Assembly: GCF_009659535.1 (NCBI RefSeq) | Contig: NZ_VJZZ01000007.1 | Span: 310,001-374,000, forward strand | Length of the DNA: 64,000 bases | Source of the DNA: Aggregicoccus sp. 17bor-14 | GTDB taxonomy: Bacteria; Myxococcota; Myxococcia; Myxococcales; Myxococcaceae | Reading direction: 5' to 3' | Program-made: the position numbers and the translations under genes | In this document: in pieces, positions 10,601 through 19,200 of the stretch | How the letters are laid out: each line of letters opens with the position of its first letter | Position numbering within the stretch: position 1 is the first letter of the stretch | Notes under the pieces: generated by a model | Seen by the model: only the letters and a program-made list of their open reading frames with translations | Database searches by the model: none | What the model was told of the DNA's origin: nothing

Positions 10601-10840
10601 GAGCGGTCGCTCTGGGAGGCGAAGACCTACAATCCGGCCAACTGCACCTCGAAGTTCTGCCAGGAGAAGCTGCAGCCCATGTGGTACGCGGCGGACCTCG
10701 CGGAGCTTGCGTCGGAGCGGGCGATCGCCCACAAGTGCGAGTACTCCTTCGGCCTGGCTGCGGGAGACAACGGCTACGCGCTGGCGATGTCCCCGTCGAT
10801 CGACTTCGCGAACGTCCAGAGCATCTGCCTCCAGCCCTGA
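7613..10840 (+). CDS. Transglutaminase-like exported protein with nuclease-like C-terminal tail
   Basis: The 1,075-residue product has a basic N-terminus and a hydrophobic segment; ATG 7655 is an alternative start and neither has a clear ribosome site. A papain-like transglutaminase core spans about 285-430. The usual GxCxD nucleophile motif reads G322-N-A-F-D326, so the catalytic Cys is Ala, while the His (LEHVW, H396) and Asp (WVPLD, D423) remain. Two membrane-like segments follow (about 893-915 and 925-947). The last ~125 residues are Cys-rich and carry D991, then WEAKT with E1002 and K1004, the spacing of a PD-(D/E)XK nuclease core. They resemble, from memory, the myxobacterial DUF6310 family. 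The next gene (10 bp downstream) is DUF5953-like. I infer a surface/secreted protein with a toxin-like tail; the nuclease assignment is not proven. Confidence 0.75.
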   Translation: MKKPDAERRRISSTMKLNALLVSVTMLGMCYHPPQLRLAEAVMASAPRRPVGAGPRAMLPPSKELVLAATMENVTGALDQALAKKAPRAEADAQLATLAKTLDTVERDSLASFAQVEQELTARQLPPLMLERHREAVRDFQAKVGQLRTDLVAVQGARSTAARDALTERMRALLASNRGAAPVRRVDPSHLPVRSASREPMAPALDVASLSRRLATLAVAARTRSSSARGGKVSALGAAPSASTSGSAAAAPAGTAAALDADLPPDLAATEDVQLTPAVRELAASLGNSPVRIYNWVRDNIRYVPTYGSVQGSELTLVNKQGNAFDTASLLIALLRAAHVPAHYVYGTVQVPAAQVRAWVGDAPSVGVAQELMATGGIPNVALVAGGTIAALKLEHVWVEALVDFEPSRGAVNKQGDTWVPLDASFKPHTRVAPLDLRTETDVSLQGMFDDIFAVAQRNADGSVTQLFPDYAQVKGLEAAQQAMAQLSAKYPDLRLEQLVGGVSIAPRSAQVLDASLPYDVVARGTTFNALPAGLRHTVTLRLYANEFDRAMESPDLETTLSLARLGSGRLSVIYAPASAADAQLIQSYKDAHASSLPVYLVHVVPQVQLDGAVLATGSVTTMGTSQSWELTLGGANEPSSIPDVYDIPAGSVSVFGIDGNGLTAEAVQARQQARDELSVAENMHQVALRYFTEYDQFDEIIARPLGVTKLRLPSAGLFAAPLQVRYLFGMPRSGSFNGPMMDVKHVLVGVAGGTADERFRFMSQSGVQGSYLEGSVIDQVFSRRQGAAHSTAQVLIDAAREQVPIYTLDAGNVAAVLPTLQVSADLRSELAAAVAAGKIVVIPKYAPRGVVGYILQDRETGAGAYMIDSGANGGVGESCDQQPEPEPVRVPVFKILAYLAAAFIILAMIAAAFGPGTQAAEPALAAGLAAIVFGIMLAPSNAYAAEPRVCCIPKPVPHLGGNLVHNMCADVVPPNDYPGNDARVDGKNFDAFNALERSLWEAKTYNPANCTSKFCQEKLQPMWYAADLAELASERAIAHKCEYSFGLAAGDNGYALAMSPSIDFANVQSICLQP

Positions 10841-10850
10841 GGAGGGCGTC

Positions 10851-11669
10851 GTGACGAACGCGGGGCCCCTGCGCATCGAGTTCCAGGTGGCCCCGCTCGG
10901 GGGCGCTCCGGCGTCTTCCGTGCTACGCCTGCTCGAGGCGCTCGAGCGCGCGCTGGCGCCCGTGCGCCTCGCGTGGCGCGGCGAGGTCGCGGGGGCCTTC
11001 GAGGCCACCGACGATCCGCGCTGGCGCAGGGCCTTCCAGCTGGTGGAGGTCCCGGACCGGGAGGCCTGGGTCGGCGCTCAGCTTCAGGCCCGCAGGACCG
11101 TGTTGCTCTACGGGGGCCCCGAGCTGCCCGGGCTCTCGGTGACGGCACAGCCGGCGCTGGACGTGCAGCTCGCGAGCGGGGAGTCGGTGGGGACGGTGAT
11201 CGTGGCCTTCACCCCGGGCTCGGTCGCGATGCAGGCCGTGCCGGCGCTCGTCGAGGCAATGGGTGATGCGCTCTCTGCCTGGACCTGTGCGCTGACGCCG
11301 CCCGCGTCCGCTGTGCTCGCGCTGCAGGTGCAGCGCGCTCCCCCGGGGCCCGTGCGCCCGGGCGTGCAGGCGCTGCTCGCGAAGTCGCCCCGCCTGGCGG
11401 AGCTGCCGCGCCTGCGCGGCACGGCGCGCCTGTCCTGCGCCGTGGCGCCGCCGTCCATCGGGTGGCTCAACTACTGGTCGGACGCGACTGCGCAGTGGCT
11501 CGGCTTCCCGGACCCGGCGCGGGATGCCGAGTGGCTCGCGCGGGCGCACCGCACGCCCGCGGGCGCCTGGCTGCTGCAGCTCACCGAGGCGCCGCTGGAC
11601 CTGGAGCGCCCCGAGCATCTGGACCTGCTCATCCGGGCGTACCGGCGCTTCGAGCGCATCGGGGCCTGA
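10851..11669 (+). CDS. DUF5953-like protein, candidate immunity partner
   Basis: The 272-residue soluble protein starts at GTG 10851 behind GAGGAGG. It has no signal peptide or membrane segment. The C-terminal half contains the pattern APPSIGWLNYWS followed by GFPD and a closing YRRFERI, which I recall from DUF5953 proteins of Myxococcaceae. It begins 10 bp after the gene with the nuclease-like tail and is surely cotranscribed with it. DUF5953 genes often sit beside DUF6310-tailed proteins in myxobacteria (recollection), which fits an effector-immunity pair. No biochemical function is known to me. Confidence 0.7.
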   Translation: MTNAGPLRIEFQVAPLGGAPASSVLRLLEALERALAPVRLAWRGEVAGAFEATDDPRWRRAFQLVEVPDREAWVGAQLQARRTVLLYGGPELPGLSVTAQPALDVQLASGESVGTVIVAFTPGSVAMQAVPALVEAMGDALSAWTCALTPPASAVLALQVQRAPPGPVRPGVQALLAKSPRLAELPRLRGTARLSCAVAPPSIGWLNYWSDATAQWLGFPDPARDAEWLARAHRTPAGAWLLQLTEAPLDLERPEHLDLLIRAYRRFERIGA

Positions 11670-11723
11670 GCGGGAGCGCTCGGGTGGGCGGAGCGCCAGA
11701 TCTCGAGCACCCCGTGGAGCAGA

Positions 11724-11753
11724 GGGCGGGTCGCGCCGGAGCGTGACCCGCCC
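11724..11753. terminator. Hairpin between convergent genes
   Basis: GGGCGGGTC (11724-11732) pairs perfectly with GACCCGCCC (11745-11753) around a 12-base loop. It lies between the convergent stops at 11669 and 11761, so it can serve both directions. There is no U-tract. Confidence 0.5.
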
Positions 11754-11760
11754 ATGGCTC

Positions 11761-11892
11761 TCAGCTGTTGAAGACCTGGCCCTCGTGCTGCATGTCCTCC
11801 TGGGCCTTGACGGTGCGGCCCGTGGACGGCGCGCAGGTGGAGACGGTGAGGGTGGCACCGGCGAGGAGGACAATGAGGCGGCGAAGGTTCAT
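11761..11892 (-). CDS. Small exported peptide, lipoprotein-like (43 aa)
   Basis: The 43-codon frame encodes MNLRRLIVLLAGATLTVSTC then a short polar tail ending HEGQVFNS. The Arg-rich start, hydrophobic core and a Cys at residue 20 look like a lipoprotein signal, although Thr at -1 is unusual for a lipobox. AGG seven bases before the ATG is a weak ribosome site. The frame is bounded by a hairpin downstream and AT-richer sequence upstream, which supports a real gene. Function unknown. Confidence 0.5.
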   Translation of the reverse strand: MNLRRLIVLLAGATLTVSTCAPSTGRTVKAQEDMQHEGQVFNS

Positions 11893-12008
11893 GGGACTCG
11901 ACCTGTGTGAGATGGAAAGCCTTCAAATCAGGCTAAACCTGCTTAGGCGAGAGCCCGTGCGAGGGCAAGCCTTTGCGCCGCGCGTCCCGGCCTCGGGGGT
12001 TGCGCCGC

Positions 12009-12035
12009 TGTAACGCGCGGGGCCCGCCAGACGTG
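12009..12035 (+). promoter_or_regulatory. Candidate ECF41-type promoter
   Basis: TGTAACG (12009-12015), 16 bases, then CGTG (12032-12035) resembles the ECF41 target consensus as I remember it (TGTCACA-N16-CGTC). It lies 38 bases before the start codon of the oxidoreductase-sigma factor operon, as expected for autoregulation. Five of seven and three of four positions match. Confidence 0.4.
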
Positions 12036-12073
12036 GACACGGCAGACGCAGCACTTCTGCCGGAAGGTGCACG

Positions 12074-13339
12074 ATGGCGCAGCATGCAGACGCAGACGTG
12101 GTGGTGGTGGGCGGTGGGCTCGCGGGGCTGAGCGCGGCGGTCCACGTGGCGCGCGGGGGGCGGCGCGTGGTGTTGCTCGAGCGGGCGAAGTCCCTGGGCG
12201 GGCGCGCGCGCAGCCAGGAGCAGGGCGGCTTCCGCTTCAACCTGGGGCCGCATGCGCTGTACCGCCACGGCGCGGCCGCGCGGCTCCTCGCGGAGCTGGG
12301 CGCCGAGGCCACGGGCGGCGTTCCGGGGGCCGGGGCCTTCGCGCTGCAGGGCGGGCGGCTGCACACGCTGCCCTCGGGCCCGGTGTCCCTGCTCACCACG
12401 GACCTGCTCCCCCCGCTGCAGAAGCTCGAGCTCGCGCGGGCGCTCGCGGCGCTGATGCGTACCCCTCACGGCGCGTTCAGCGGGCTGCCGCTCAGCGAAA
12501 TTCTCCAGATGCGCGTGCGCGGCGACCGCGCGCGCGCCGTAGCCGCGATGCTCTTCCGCCTCGCCACCTACTGCGCGGAGGCCGAGCACCTGGACGCGGG
12601 CATCGCGCTGGCCCAGCTGCAGCACGCGCTCTCCGGCAACGTCCTCTACGTGGACGGCGGGTGGCAGACGCTGGTTGACGGGCTCGCCGCGCGCGCCCGG
12701 GAGGCGGGAGTCGCCTGGCACACGGGCGCTCGCGCGGTGGCCGCGGATGCGCAGGGGGTACAGCTCGCGGACGGCGGCCGCGTGTGGGCGGCGTGCGTGG
12801 TGCTCGCCGTCCCGCCTGCCGAGGCCGCGCAGCTCGTCCCGCAGGATGCGGCGCTCGCCGCGCCCGTGCGCCCCGTGCGCGCCGCCTGCCTCGACGTGGC
12901 CCTGCGCCGGCTGCCCCGGCCGCGCCACCTCATCTTGCTCGGCGTGGACGCGCCGCTGTACACGTCCGTGCACTCGCTGGCCGCACGGCTCGCGCCTCCC
13001 GGGGGCGCGGTGGTGCAGGCGGCGCGCTACCTGCGGGCGGACGAGCCGGCGCCCGCGCGGGAGGAGCTGGAGATGATGCTGGACACCCTGCAACCCGGCT
13101 GGCGCGAGGAGGTGGAGTCCGCGCGCTTCCTGCCCTCGCTCACCGTGATGAACGCGCTGCCCGAGGCCTCGCGGCGCGGCGCCCGGGTGCCGGTGTCCTC
13201 GCCCGCGCGCCCGGGCGTGCTGGTGGCTGGCGACTGGGTGGGCGCGGAGCCGGGGCTGCTCGTAGACGTGGCACTGGCGAGCGCGCACGAAGCGGCGCAG
13301 CGGGCGCTCGAGCTCGTGGCCGTGCAGGCCGCTGCATGA
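12074..13339 (+). CDS. FAD-dependent amine-oxidase/phytoene-desaturase-like oxidoreductase
   Basis: The 421-residue protein opens with the dinucleotide-binding motif VVVVGGGLAGLSAAVHVA and the ERAKSLGGRARS segment typical of the flavin amine oxidase/phytoene dehydrogenase superfamily. A C-terminal FAD motif (VAGDWVGAEPGLLVDVALAS) follows at about 375-395. GGAAGG sits nine bases upstream of ATG 12074. Its stop overlaps the start of the ECF sigma factor gene by four bases (ATGA), so they form one unit. Oxidoreductases are among the classes of gene habitually linked to ECF41 sigma factors. Substrate unknown; a carotenoid or quinone-type hydrophobic substrate is possible. Confidence 0.85.
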   Translation: MAQHADADVVVVGGGLAGLSAAVHVARGGRRVVLLERAKSLGGRARSQEQGGFRFNLGPHALYRHGAAARLLAELGAEATGGVPGAGAFALQGGRLHTLPSGPVSLLTTDLLPPLQKLELARALAALMRTPHGAFSGLPLSEILQMRVRGDRARAVAAMLFRLATYCAEAEHLDAGIALAQLQHALSGNVLYVDGGWQTLVDGLAARAREAGVAWHTGARAVAADAQGVQLADGGRVWAACVVLAVPPAEAAQLVPQDAALAAPVRPVRAACLDVALRRLPRPRHLILLGVDAPLYTSVHSLAARLAPPGGAVVQAARYLRADEPAPAREELEMMLDTLQPGWREEVESARFLPSLTVMNALPEASRRGARVPVSSPARPGVLVAGDWVGAEPGLLVDVALASAHEAAQRALELVAVQAAA

Positions 13340-14268
13340 AGAGCGCAGAGCAGCGGCCGCACGCGCGGCACCTGTGGGGCCTGCTGTACCGGATGACGGG
13401 CGTGGCCGCGGATGCGGACGAGCTGCTGCAGGAGACTTACCTGCGCGCGCTCGAGCACCCGCCCCAGGGCGAGCCGCGCCCCTACCTCACGCGGGTGGCC
13501 CTCAACCTCGCGCGCGACCGGCTGCGCCGCCGGCGTCGCGAGGGCTACGTGGGGCCCTGGCTTCCCTCACCGCTGCCGACGGAGGAGGAGGTGCCGCCGG
13601 GCGTGGAGGCGCGGCTCGCGGACGGCGCCTCCACCGAGGCGCGCTACGAGCTGCTCGAGAGCGTGAGCTGGGCCTTCCTGCTCGCGCTCGAGGCGCTGCT
13701 GCCCGTGCAGCGCGCGGTGCTGCTGCTGCGGGACGTGTTCGACCAGGAGGTGGGCGAGGTCGCCGAGGCGCTGGGCCTGAGCGAGGGCAACGTGCGCGTC
13801 ATCCATCACCGGGCCCACGCGCGCATGGCCGCCTACGACGCCGCCCGCGAGCCGCTGGTGGGGGCGCGGCAGCGCGCCTCCCGCGAGGCGCTCGAGGGCT
13901 TCCTCACGGCGCTGGCGCAGGGGGACGTGGAGGCCGCGCGCAGCCTGCTCGCCGAGGACGTGGTGGTGCTGCAGGACGGCGGCGGGGTGGTCAACGCCGC
14001 ACGCGTGCCGCTGGTGGGACCCGAGCGCGCGCTGCTCTTCTTCCAGCGCATCACCGCGCTGCGCGGGCTTCCCGAGTCCTTCGCCTGGCGCGAGCTCAAC
14101 GGCCTTCCCGCGCTGGTCATGCGTTGGACGCAGCCCGCCACGCTGGCCACCTATCCCACGCGGGCGGTGACGGCGGTGCAGGTCGACGCGAAGGGGCGCA
14201 TCCGGCGGCTCTGGTCCCAGATGGCCCCGCGCAAGCTCGAGGGCAGCGGGGACCTGTTCGCCCCCTGA
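13336..14268 (+). CDS. ECF41-type RNA polymerase sigma factor with SnoaL-like tail
   Basis: The 310-residue protein has sigma region 2 (LLYRMTGVAADADELLQETY), a region 4 helix-turn-helix (GEVAEALGLSEGNVRVIHHR) and a long C-terminal SnoaL-like extension from about residue 185. The extension carries the DGGG motif at 214-217, diagnostic of the ECF41 group, in which the tail senses or restrains the sigma core instead of a separate anti-sigma factor. No anti-sigma gene is adjacent, as expected. It overlaps the upstream oxidoreductase gene by four bases; its likely target promoter lies upstream at 12009. Confidence 0.9.
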   Translation: MKSAEQRPHARHLWGLLYRMTGVAADADELLQETYLRALEHPPQGEPRPYLTRVALNLARDRLRRRRREGYVGPWLPSPLPTEEEVPPGVEARLADGASTEARYELLESVSWAFLLALEALLPVQRAVLLLRDVFDQEVGEVAEALGLSEGNVRVIHHRAHARMAAYDAAREPLVGARQRASREALEGFLTALAQGDVEAARSLLAEDVVVLQDGGGVVNAARVPLVGPERALLFFQRITALRGLPESFAWRELNGLPALVMRWTQPATLATYPTRAVTAVQVDAKGRIRRLWSQMAPRKLEGSGDLFAP

Positions 14269-14275
14269 ACGCGCT

Positions 14276-15445
14276 TCAGCGCACGACGGGGAGGGGGAAG
14301 CGGTCGGGGCGCAGGTCCGGGCGCGGGCCCACCTGGCCCTGGACCTCGGCGGCGCCCAGGCCCTCGCGCTGGGCGCGGAAGGTGGCCTGCGGGTCTCTCG
14401 CGCTCGCCTTGCCCGCGTAGAAGATGCCGTAGCGCATCCCGAGCGAGCCGAGCTGCGTGAGCACGCTCGCGGCAACGCGCTTCGCACGTGTGCGGCCGGG
14501 CAGCAGCGAGAGCGCGAGCCCCGCCGCGGTGCACGCCTTCGCCGCGCGCCACAGCGCTCCGCCCACGCCCGCATGCAGGTGCTTGGACACGGACTCGGAG
14601 CGAGCGGCCTCGCGCTCCACCGCGTACGTCGCCGCGAGCGCTGCCGCGCTCCCCACGGTGCCGTAGAGGTGCAGCGCGCGCCCCTCCGCGCGCGTGCCCG
14701 GCAGCAGCGAGAGCAGCGACGCGGCGCTCGCCACGCCTGCGCTCATGAAGAGCAGGGGCAGGCCGAAGCGGGTGCCCTGCCACACCGGCACCGCGGTGTT
14801 CGCGAGCAGCACCGCGGTGTAGCCCGCGAGCGGCAGGCCGAGCACCCCTCCCACCACGCTCGCCGCGTCGCCGCTGCGGCCGAGGACGCCGCCCTCGAAG
14901 CCGCTCGTCACGGCGGCGAGCCCGTTGGCCGCGCCCGACACCGAGAGCACCCAGGAGCCCATGCTCATGGGCGAGCTGGGGCGAAAGACGCGCATCATGT
15001 TGAGGAAGCGCTCGGGCCGCCCGAGGTCCGTGATGAGCAGCACCGCGCTCACGGCGTCTCCCACCGCGCCCGTCCAGCGGGTGCGCGCGCGGAGCCGGCG
15101 GAAGCGGCGGCCCCCCGCCAGCTCCGCCGAGACGCCGAGCACGCTCGCGGCGCCCGCGAGCCCGCCCACGTGGAAGTAGAGCGGGATGGTCCAGATCCAC
15201 ACCGTCTCCTTGATGACCGGCAGCCCGTAGTAGCTGGGGTGCAGCGGGTCCGCCGTCTCCGCGCGAGAGGCGATCGCGTGCTCCGTCTTGCGCCGCTCGC
15301 GCCGCGGCTCGGGGGCCCCGCGCACGCGCTGCTGCGCGCCCTCGCCCTCGAGCAGCCCCAGCGCGGGCTCGATGTTGCGCCCGTCTCCCGTGCGCTCCAT
15401 GCGCTCGAGCAGCGTGCTCTTCCCTTGCTCCGAGTCCTCGCGCAT
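14276..15445 (-). CDS. NrfD-family membrane subunit of formate dehydrogenase
   Basis: The 389-residue protein has a ~90-residue polar N-terminus and then about eight hydrophobic helices with NrfD features (HPSYYGLPVIKETVWIW, LITDLGRPERFLNMMRVF, SPMSMGSWVL). NrfD subunits anchor molybdopterin/Fe-S oxidoreductases and exchange electrons with quinone without heme. It begins five bases after the stop of the ferredoxin-like subunit gene, so it takes the place of the cytochrome b556 (FdnI) of the E. coli complex. The start is the only ATG placed between the two genes with a GAGGG upstream. Confidence 0.85.
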   Translation of the reverse strand: MREDSEQGKSTLLERMERTGDGRNIEPALGLLEGEGAQQRVRGAPEPRRERRKTEHAIASRAETADPLHPSYYGLPVIKETVWIWTIPLYFHVGGLAGAASVLGVSAELAGGRRFRRLRARTRWTGAVGDAVSAVLLITDLGRPERFLNMMRVFRPSSPMSMGSWVLSVSGAANGLAAVTSGFEGGVLGRSGDAASVVGGVLGLPLAGYTAVLLANTAVPVWQGTRFGLPLLFMSAGVASAASLLSLLPGTRAEGRALHLYGTVGSAAALAATYAVEREAARSESVSKHLHAGVGGALWRAAKACTAAGLALSLLPGRTRAKRVAASVLTQLGSLGMRYGIFYAGKASARDPQATFRAQREGLGAAEVQGQVGPRPDLRPDRFPLPVVR

Positions 15446-15450
15446 GTCCC

Positions 15451-16281
15451 TCACCGCCCCGCCCCGCGCCCGAAGAGCACCGCGCCCAGCGCGAGCGCCA
15501 CCATGCCCAGGGAGCCCCAGCCCACCTGGCGCCAGGCCTGGTGCCCCTTCACGGTGGGCACGACGGGGTCGGGCGGCAGGTTGTAGACCTCGGGCTTGTC
15601 CACCAGCAGGAAGAAGGCGTTGAGGCCGCCGGTGCCCGGCTGGCTCTCGGCGTCCGCGCCGTAGAGGTACGCGTCGCTCACGCCCAGCTCGTGCAGGCGC
15701 TCGAGCCGCACCTTCGCGCGCTCCTTGAGCTCGTCCAGGTCCCCGAACTGGATGGACTCGGTGGGGCAGTGCTTCGCGCACGCGGGCGTCATGTCGTCGC
15801 CGAGGCGGTCGTAGCAGAGGGTGCACTTCCAGGCCCGGCCGTCGTCCTCGCGCCGCTCCACCACGCCGAAGGGGCAGGCCGTGACGCAGTAGCCGCAGCC
15901 GTTGCACACGTCCGGCTGGATGTAGACCGAGTCGAACTCGGTGCGGATGATGGCGCCGGTGGGGCAGGCCTCGAGGCAGCCCGCGCGCTGGCAGTGCTTG
16001 CACACGTCGCTCGCCATCAGCCAGCTGAAGGAGGCGGGCAGGGCGGTGTTCACGCCCGGGGTGGGCACGGGGCGCTGCGGCCCGCTGTCTGCCGAGCGCT
16101 CCACGAACGCCACGTGGCGCCAGGTGCTCGCGCCCAGGTGTCCCGTGTTGTCGTAGGACATCCCGGTGAAGTTGAAGCCGTCATCGGGGAGCTGGTTCCA
16201 CTGCTTGCACGCGACCTCGCAGGCCTTGCAGCCGATGCAGAGCGTGGTGTCGGTGAAGAAGCCCTTCTGACCTTGACCCAT
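15451..16281 (-). CDS. fdhB: Formate dehydrogenase iron-sulfur (beta) subunit
   Basis: The 276-residue protein carries four [4Fe-4S] Cys sets: CIGCKACEVAC (15-25), CKHCQRAGCLEAC, CNGCGYCVTAC with CP after it, and CTLCYDRLGDDMTPAC. This matches FdnH-type four-cluster ferredoxin subunits that wire the catalytic subunit to the membrane partner. A single C-terminal helix (GSLGMVALALGAVLF) would fix it in the membrane. There is no Tat or Sec signal. It lies seven bases after the catalytic-subunit gene and five before the NrfD gene. Confidence 0.93.
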   Translation of the reverse strand: MGQGQKGFFTDTTLCIGCKACEVACKQWNQLPDDGFNFTGMSYDNTGHLGASTWRHVAFVERSADSGPQRPVPTPGVNTALPASFSWLMASDVCKHCQRAGCLEACPTGAIIRTEFDSVYIQPDVCNGCGYCVTACPFGVVERREDDGRAWKCTLCYDRLGDDMTPACAKHCPTESIQFGDLDELKERAKVRLERLHELGVSDAYLYGADAESQPGTGGLNAFFLLVDKPEVYNLPPDPVVPTVKGHQAWRQVGWGSLGMVALALGAVLFGRGAGR

Positions 16282-16288
16282 GGCGTGG

Positions 16289-19200
16289 CTACTCCCGTGG
16301 CTCCTGCTGCGGCTGCGCTGCGGCGTGGGCCGCGCCCCGGTCCGGGATGCGGGTGTGGGCGGGCAGCTCCGGAGCGCGCTCCCAGCTGAAGGCTTTGCTT
16401 GCGCGGCTGCGCCGGCCGGCGGTGATGTTGCCGGTGAAGGCCTTGGACTCCTGGATGGTGACGTTGGGGTCCGCGACGTACACGGTGAGATCGTTGGTGC
16501 TGTCGCCCTGCACGCGCCCCACCGCGCCCCAGTGGTAGGGCAGGCCAATCTGGTGCACCCACTGGCCGCGGATGCGCAGCGGGCGCATCCGCTCGGTGAC
16601 GAGCACGCGCGCTTCGATCTCCGCGCGCGCGGTGGCGATGGTGGCCCAGCCGCCATTCACCAGGCCGCGCTCCTTCGCGAGCTCGGGGGACACCTCGCAG
16701 AACATCTCGGGCTGCAGCTCGCTCAGCCAGCTGAGCCAGCGGCTCATGCCGCCCGCCGTGTGGTGCTCGGTGAGCCGGTAGGTGGTGAGCAGGTAGGGGT
16801 AGCGCGGGTCGCCCCAGGCGAGGTGGTAGGGGTTGTCCCTGCGGCGCCACTCGCGGCGCGCCGGGTTGCACTGCTGGCGCGGGTAGAGCGCGTTGGGGAC
16901 CACGGACTCCTGCGGCTCGTAGTGCGTGGGCAGGGGCCCGTCGAGGATGCCCGAGGGCGCGAAGAGCCAGCCCTTGCCGTCCGCCTGCATCAGGAAGGGG
17001 TCGATGCCCGAGAGGCTCGCGGTGCCCGTGGCGCCCTTCGGCGGGCGGTAGGAGGGCGGGCGGTCCTTGATGAAGTCGGGCACGTCGTGGCCCGTCCACT
17101 GGGCCTTCTCGGCGTCCCACCACACGTACGCCTTGCGCGCGCTCCAGGGCCGGCCCTCGGGGTCCGCGGAGGCGCGGTTGTAGAGCAGGCGGCGGTTGGC
17201 GGGCCACGCCCAGCCCCACTCGGGGGCGACCCAGCTCTGCTCCTGGCCAGGCTTGCGGCGCGCGGGCTGGTTCACCCCGTCCGCGTAGCAGCCCGAGTAG
17301 ATCCAGCAGCCGCACGCGGTGGAGCCGTCGTCCTTCAGCTGCGCGAAGCCGGGCACGGGCTTTCCGTCGTGCACGGTGTAGCCGTTGATCTCCTTCAGCA
17401 CGGCCTCCGCGTCCGGCTCCCCGCGCGGGCCGTGCATGGGGTAGTCCCACTTCAGGTCCAGCAGCGGGCGGTCCTTCGGGTCGGTGGAGCCCGCGTACAG
17501 GCGCTTGAGGCGGCGGCCGAGGTGGAACATGAAGTGCAGCTCGCTGCGCGCATCGCCCGGCGCCTCCACCGCCTTCTCGCGCCACTGCAGCAGGCGCTGG
17601 GTGTTGGTGAAGGTGCCCTCCTTCTCGGTGTGCGCGGCGGCCGGGAAGACGAAGACCTCGGTCTGGATGTCCTCGGCGCGCACCTCGCCGCGCTCGTGCT
17701 CGGGGCTGCGGCGCCAGAACTCCGCCGTCTCGATGAGCGTCAGGTCGCGCACCACCAGCCACTCGAGCTTGCGCAACCCCTTGCGCTCGAGCGTGCCCTG
17801 GAAGGAGCCCACCGTGGGGTTCTCGCCCATCACGAAGTAGCCCTTCACCTTGCCGTCCGCCATGTCCGTGACCGTGGTCATGTGCGAGTGGTCGCCGGTG
17901 AGGCGCGGCAGGTAGTTGAAGCGGTAGTCGTTCTCCGGCTGCGCGGCGTCGCCGAAGTACGCCTTGAGCAGCGAGACCATGTACTTGGGCAGCTCGCTCC
18001 ACCACCCGGTCGCGCTCTGGTGCGCGTGGAGGTAGGCCTTGAGCGTGTCCGGCTGCCCCGCGCTGGGCATGGAGAGGTAGCCGGGCAGGATGTTGTAGAG
18101 CGTGGGGATGTCGCTCGAGCCCTGGATGGAGGCGTGGCCGCGCATCGCGAAGATGCCGCCGCCGGGCCGCCCGATGTTGCCGAGCAGCAGCTGCAGGATG
18201 GCCGCGGTGCGGATGTACTGCACGCCGATGGAGTGCTGAGTCCAGCCCACCGCGTAGACGAAGGCGCTGGTGCGCTCGCGGCCGGAGTTCTGGCACAGGG
18301 CCTCGGCCACCTCGAGGAACTGCGCCTCGGGGACGCCGCAGATCTCCTCCACGATGGCGGGCGTGTAGCGCGCGTAGTGCTTGCGCAGCAGCTGGTACAC
18401 GCAGCGCGGGTGCTGCAGCGTCTCGTCGCGCAGGTGCTCGGTGGCCAGGGTGCGCTTCGTGTCGTCCGCGCCCGCGCCCTGCTCGGCGAAGAGCTGCTTC
18501 TGGCCGGCCGCCGGCACCGTGCCCTCGAGCCCCTCGTACTGCCAGCTGCGGATGTCGTACTTGCCCTCGCCGTGGAAGCCGCTGAAGAGCCCCTCCAGGT
18601 CCTCCGTGTCACGGAAGTCCTCGCGGATGACGCTGGCCGCGTTGGTGTAGCTCACCACGTAGTCGCGGAAGACCTTGTCGTTCTCCAGCACGTAGCGCAC
18701 GAGCCCGCCGAGGAAGGCCACGTCCGTGCCTGCGCGGATGGGAACGAAGGAGTCCGCCATCGCGCTGGTGCGGGTGAAGCGCGGGTCCACGTGGATGACC
18801 TTCGCGCCCCGCGCCTTCGCCTCCATCACCCACTGGAACCCCACCGGATGGCACTCGGCCATGTTGGAGCCCTGGATGACGATGCAGTCCGCGTTCTGCA
18901 GGTCCTGCTGGAAGTCGGTGGCGCCGCCTCTACCGAAGGAGATGCCCAGACCGGGCACCGTGGAGCTGTGTCATATGCGCGCCTGGTTCTCGACCTGGAC
19001 GACGCCCAGCGCGGTGAACAGCTTCTTGATGAGGTAGTTCTCCTCGTTGTCCAGCGTCGCGCCGCCCAGGTGCGCGAGGCCCAGCGTGCGGCGCACGGAC
19101 TCGCCCGAGGGGGAGTTCTCCTCCCACGTCTCGTCGCGCACGCGCTTCACGCGCTCGGCCACCATGTCCATGGCGCGCTCCAGCGGGAGCGTCTCCCACT

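Noticed and set aside
4436-11008. Leftward 2,190-codon open frame antisense to the two large surface-protein genes
   Set aside because: Composed of Arg/His/Ala/Gly-rich sequence without domains; it is the mirror of strong third-position GC in the real genes. The same holds for the leftward 1253-4336, the rightward 26181-31628 and the leftward 55034-59527 frames.
12009-12073. Riboswitch or structured leader before the oxidoreductase gene
   Set aside because: The leader would be under 40 bases if the proposed promoter is right, and no stable conserved fold is seen.
18971-18973. Nonsense mutation or two separate genes in the formate dehydrogenase region
   Set aside because: Both halves are in one frame, the flanks match the selenocysteine context of known enzymes, and a SECIS hairpin with GGUCU loop lies at the exact canonical distance.
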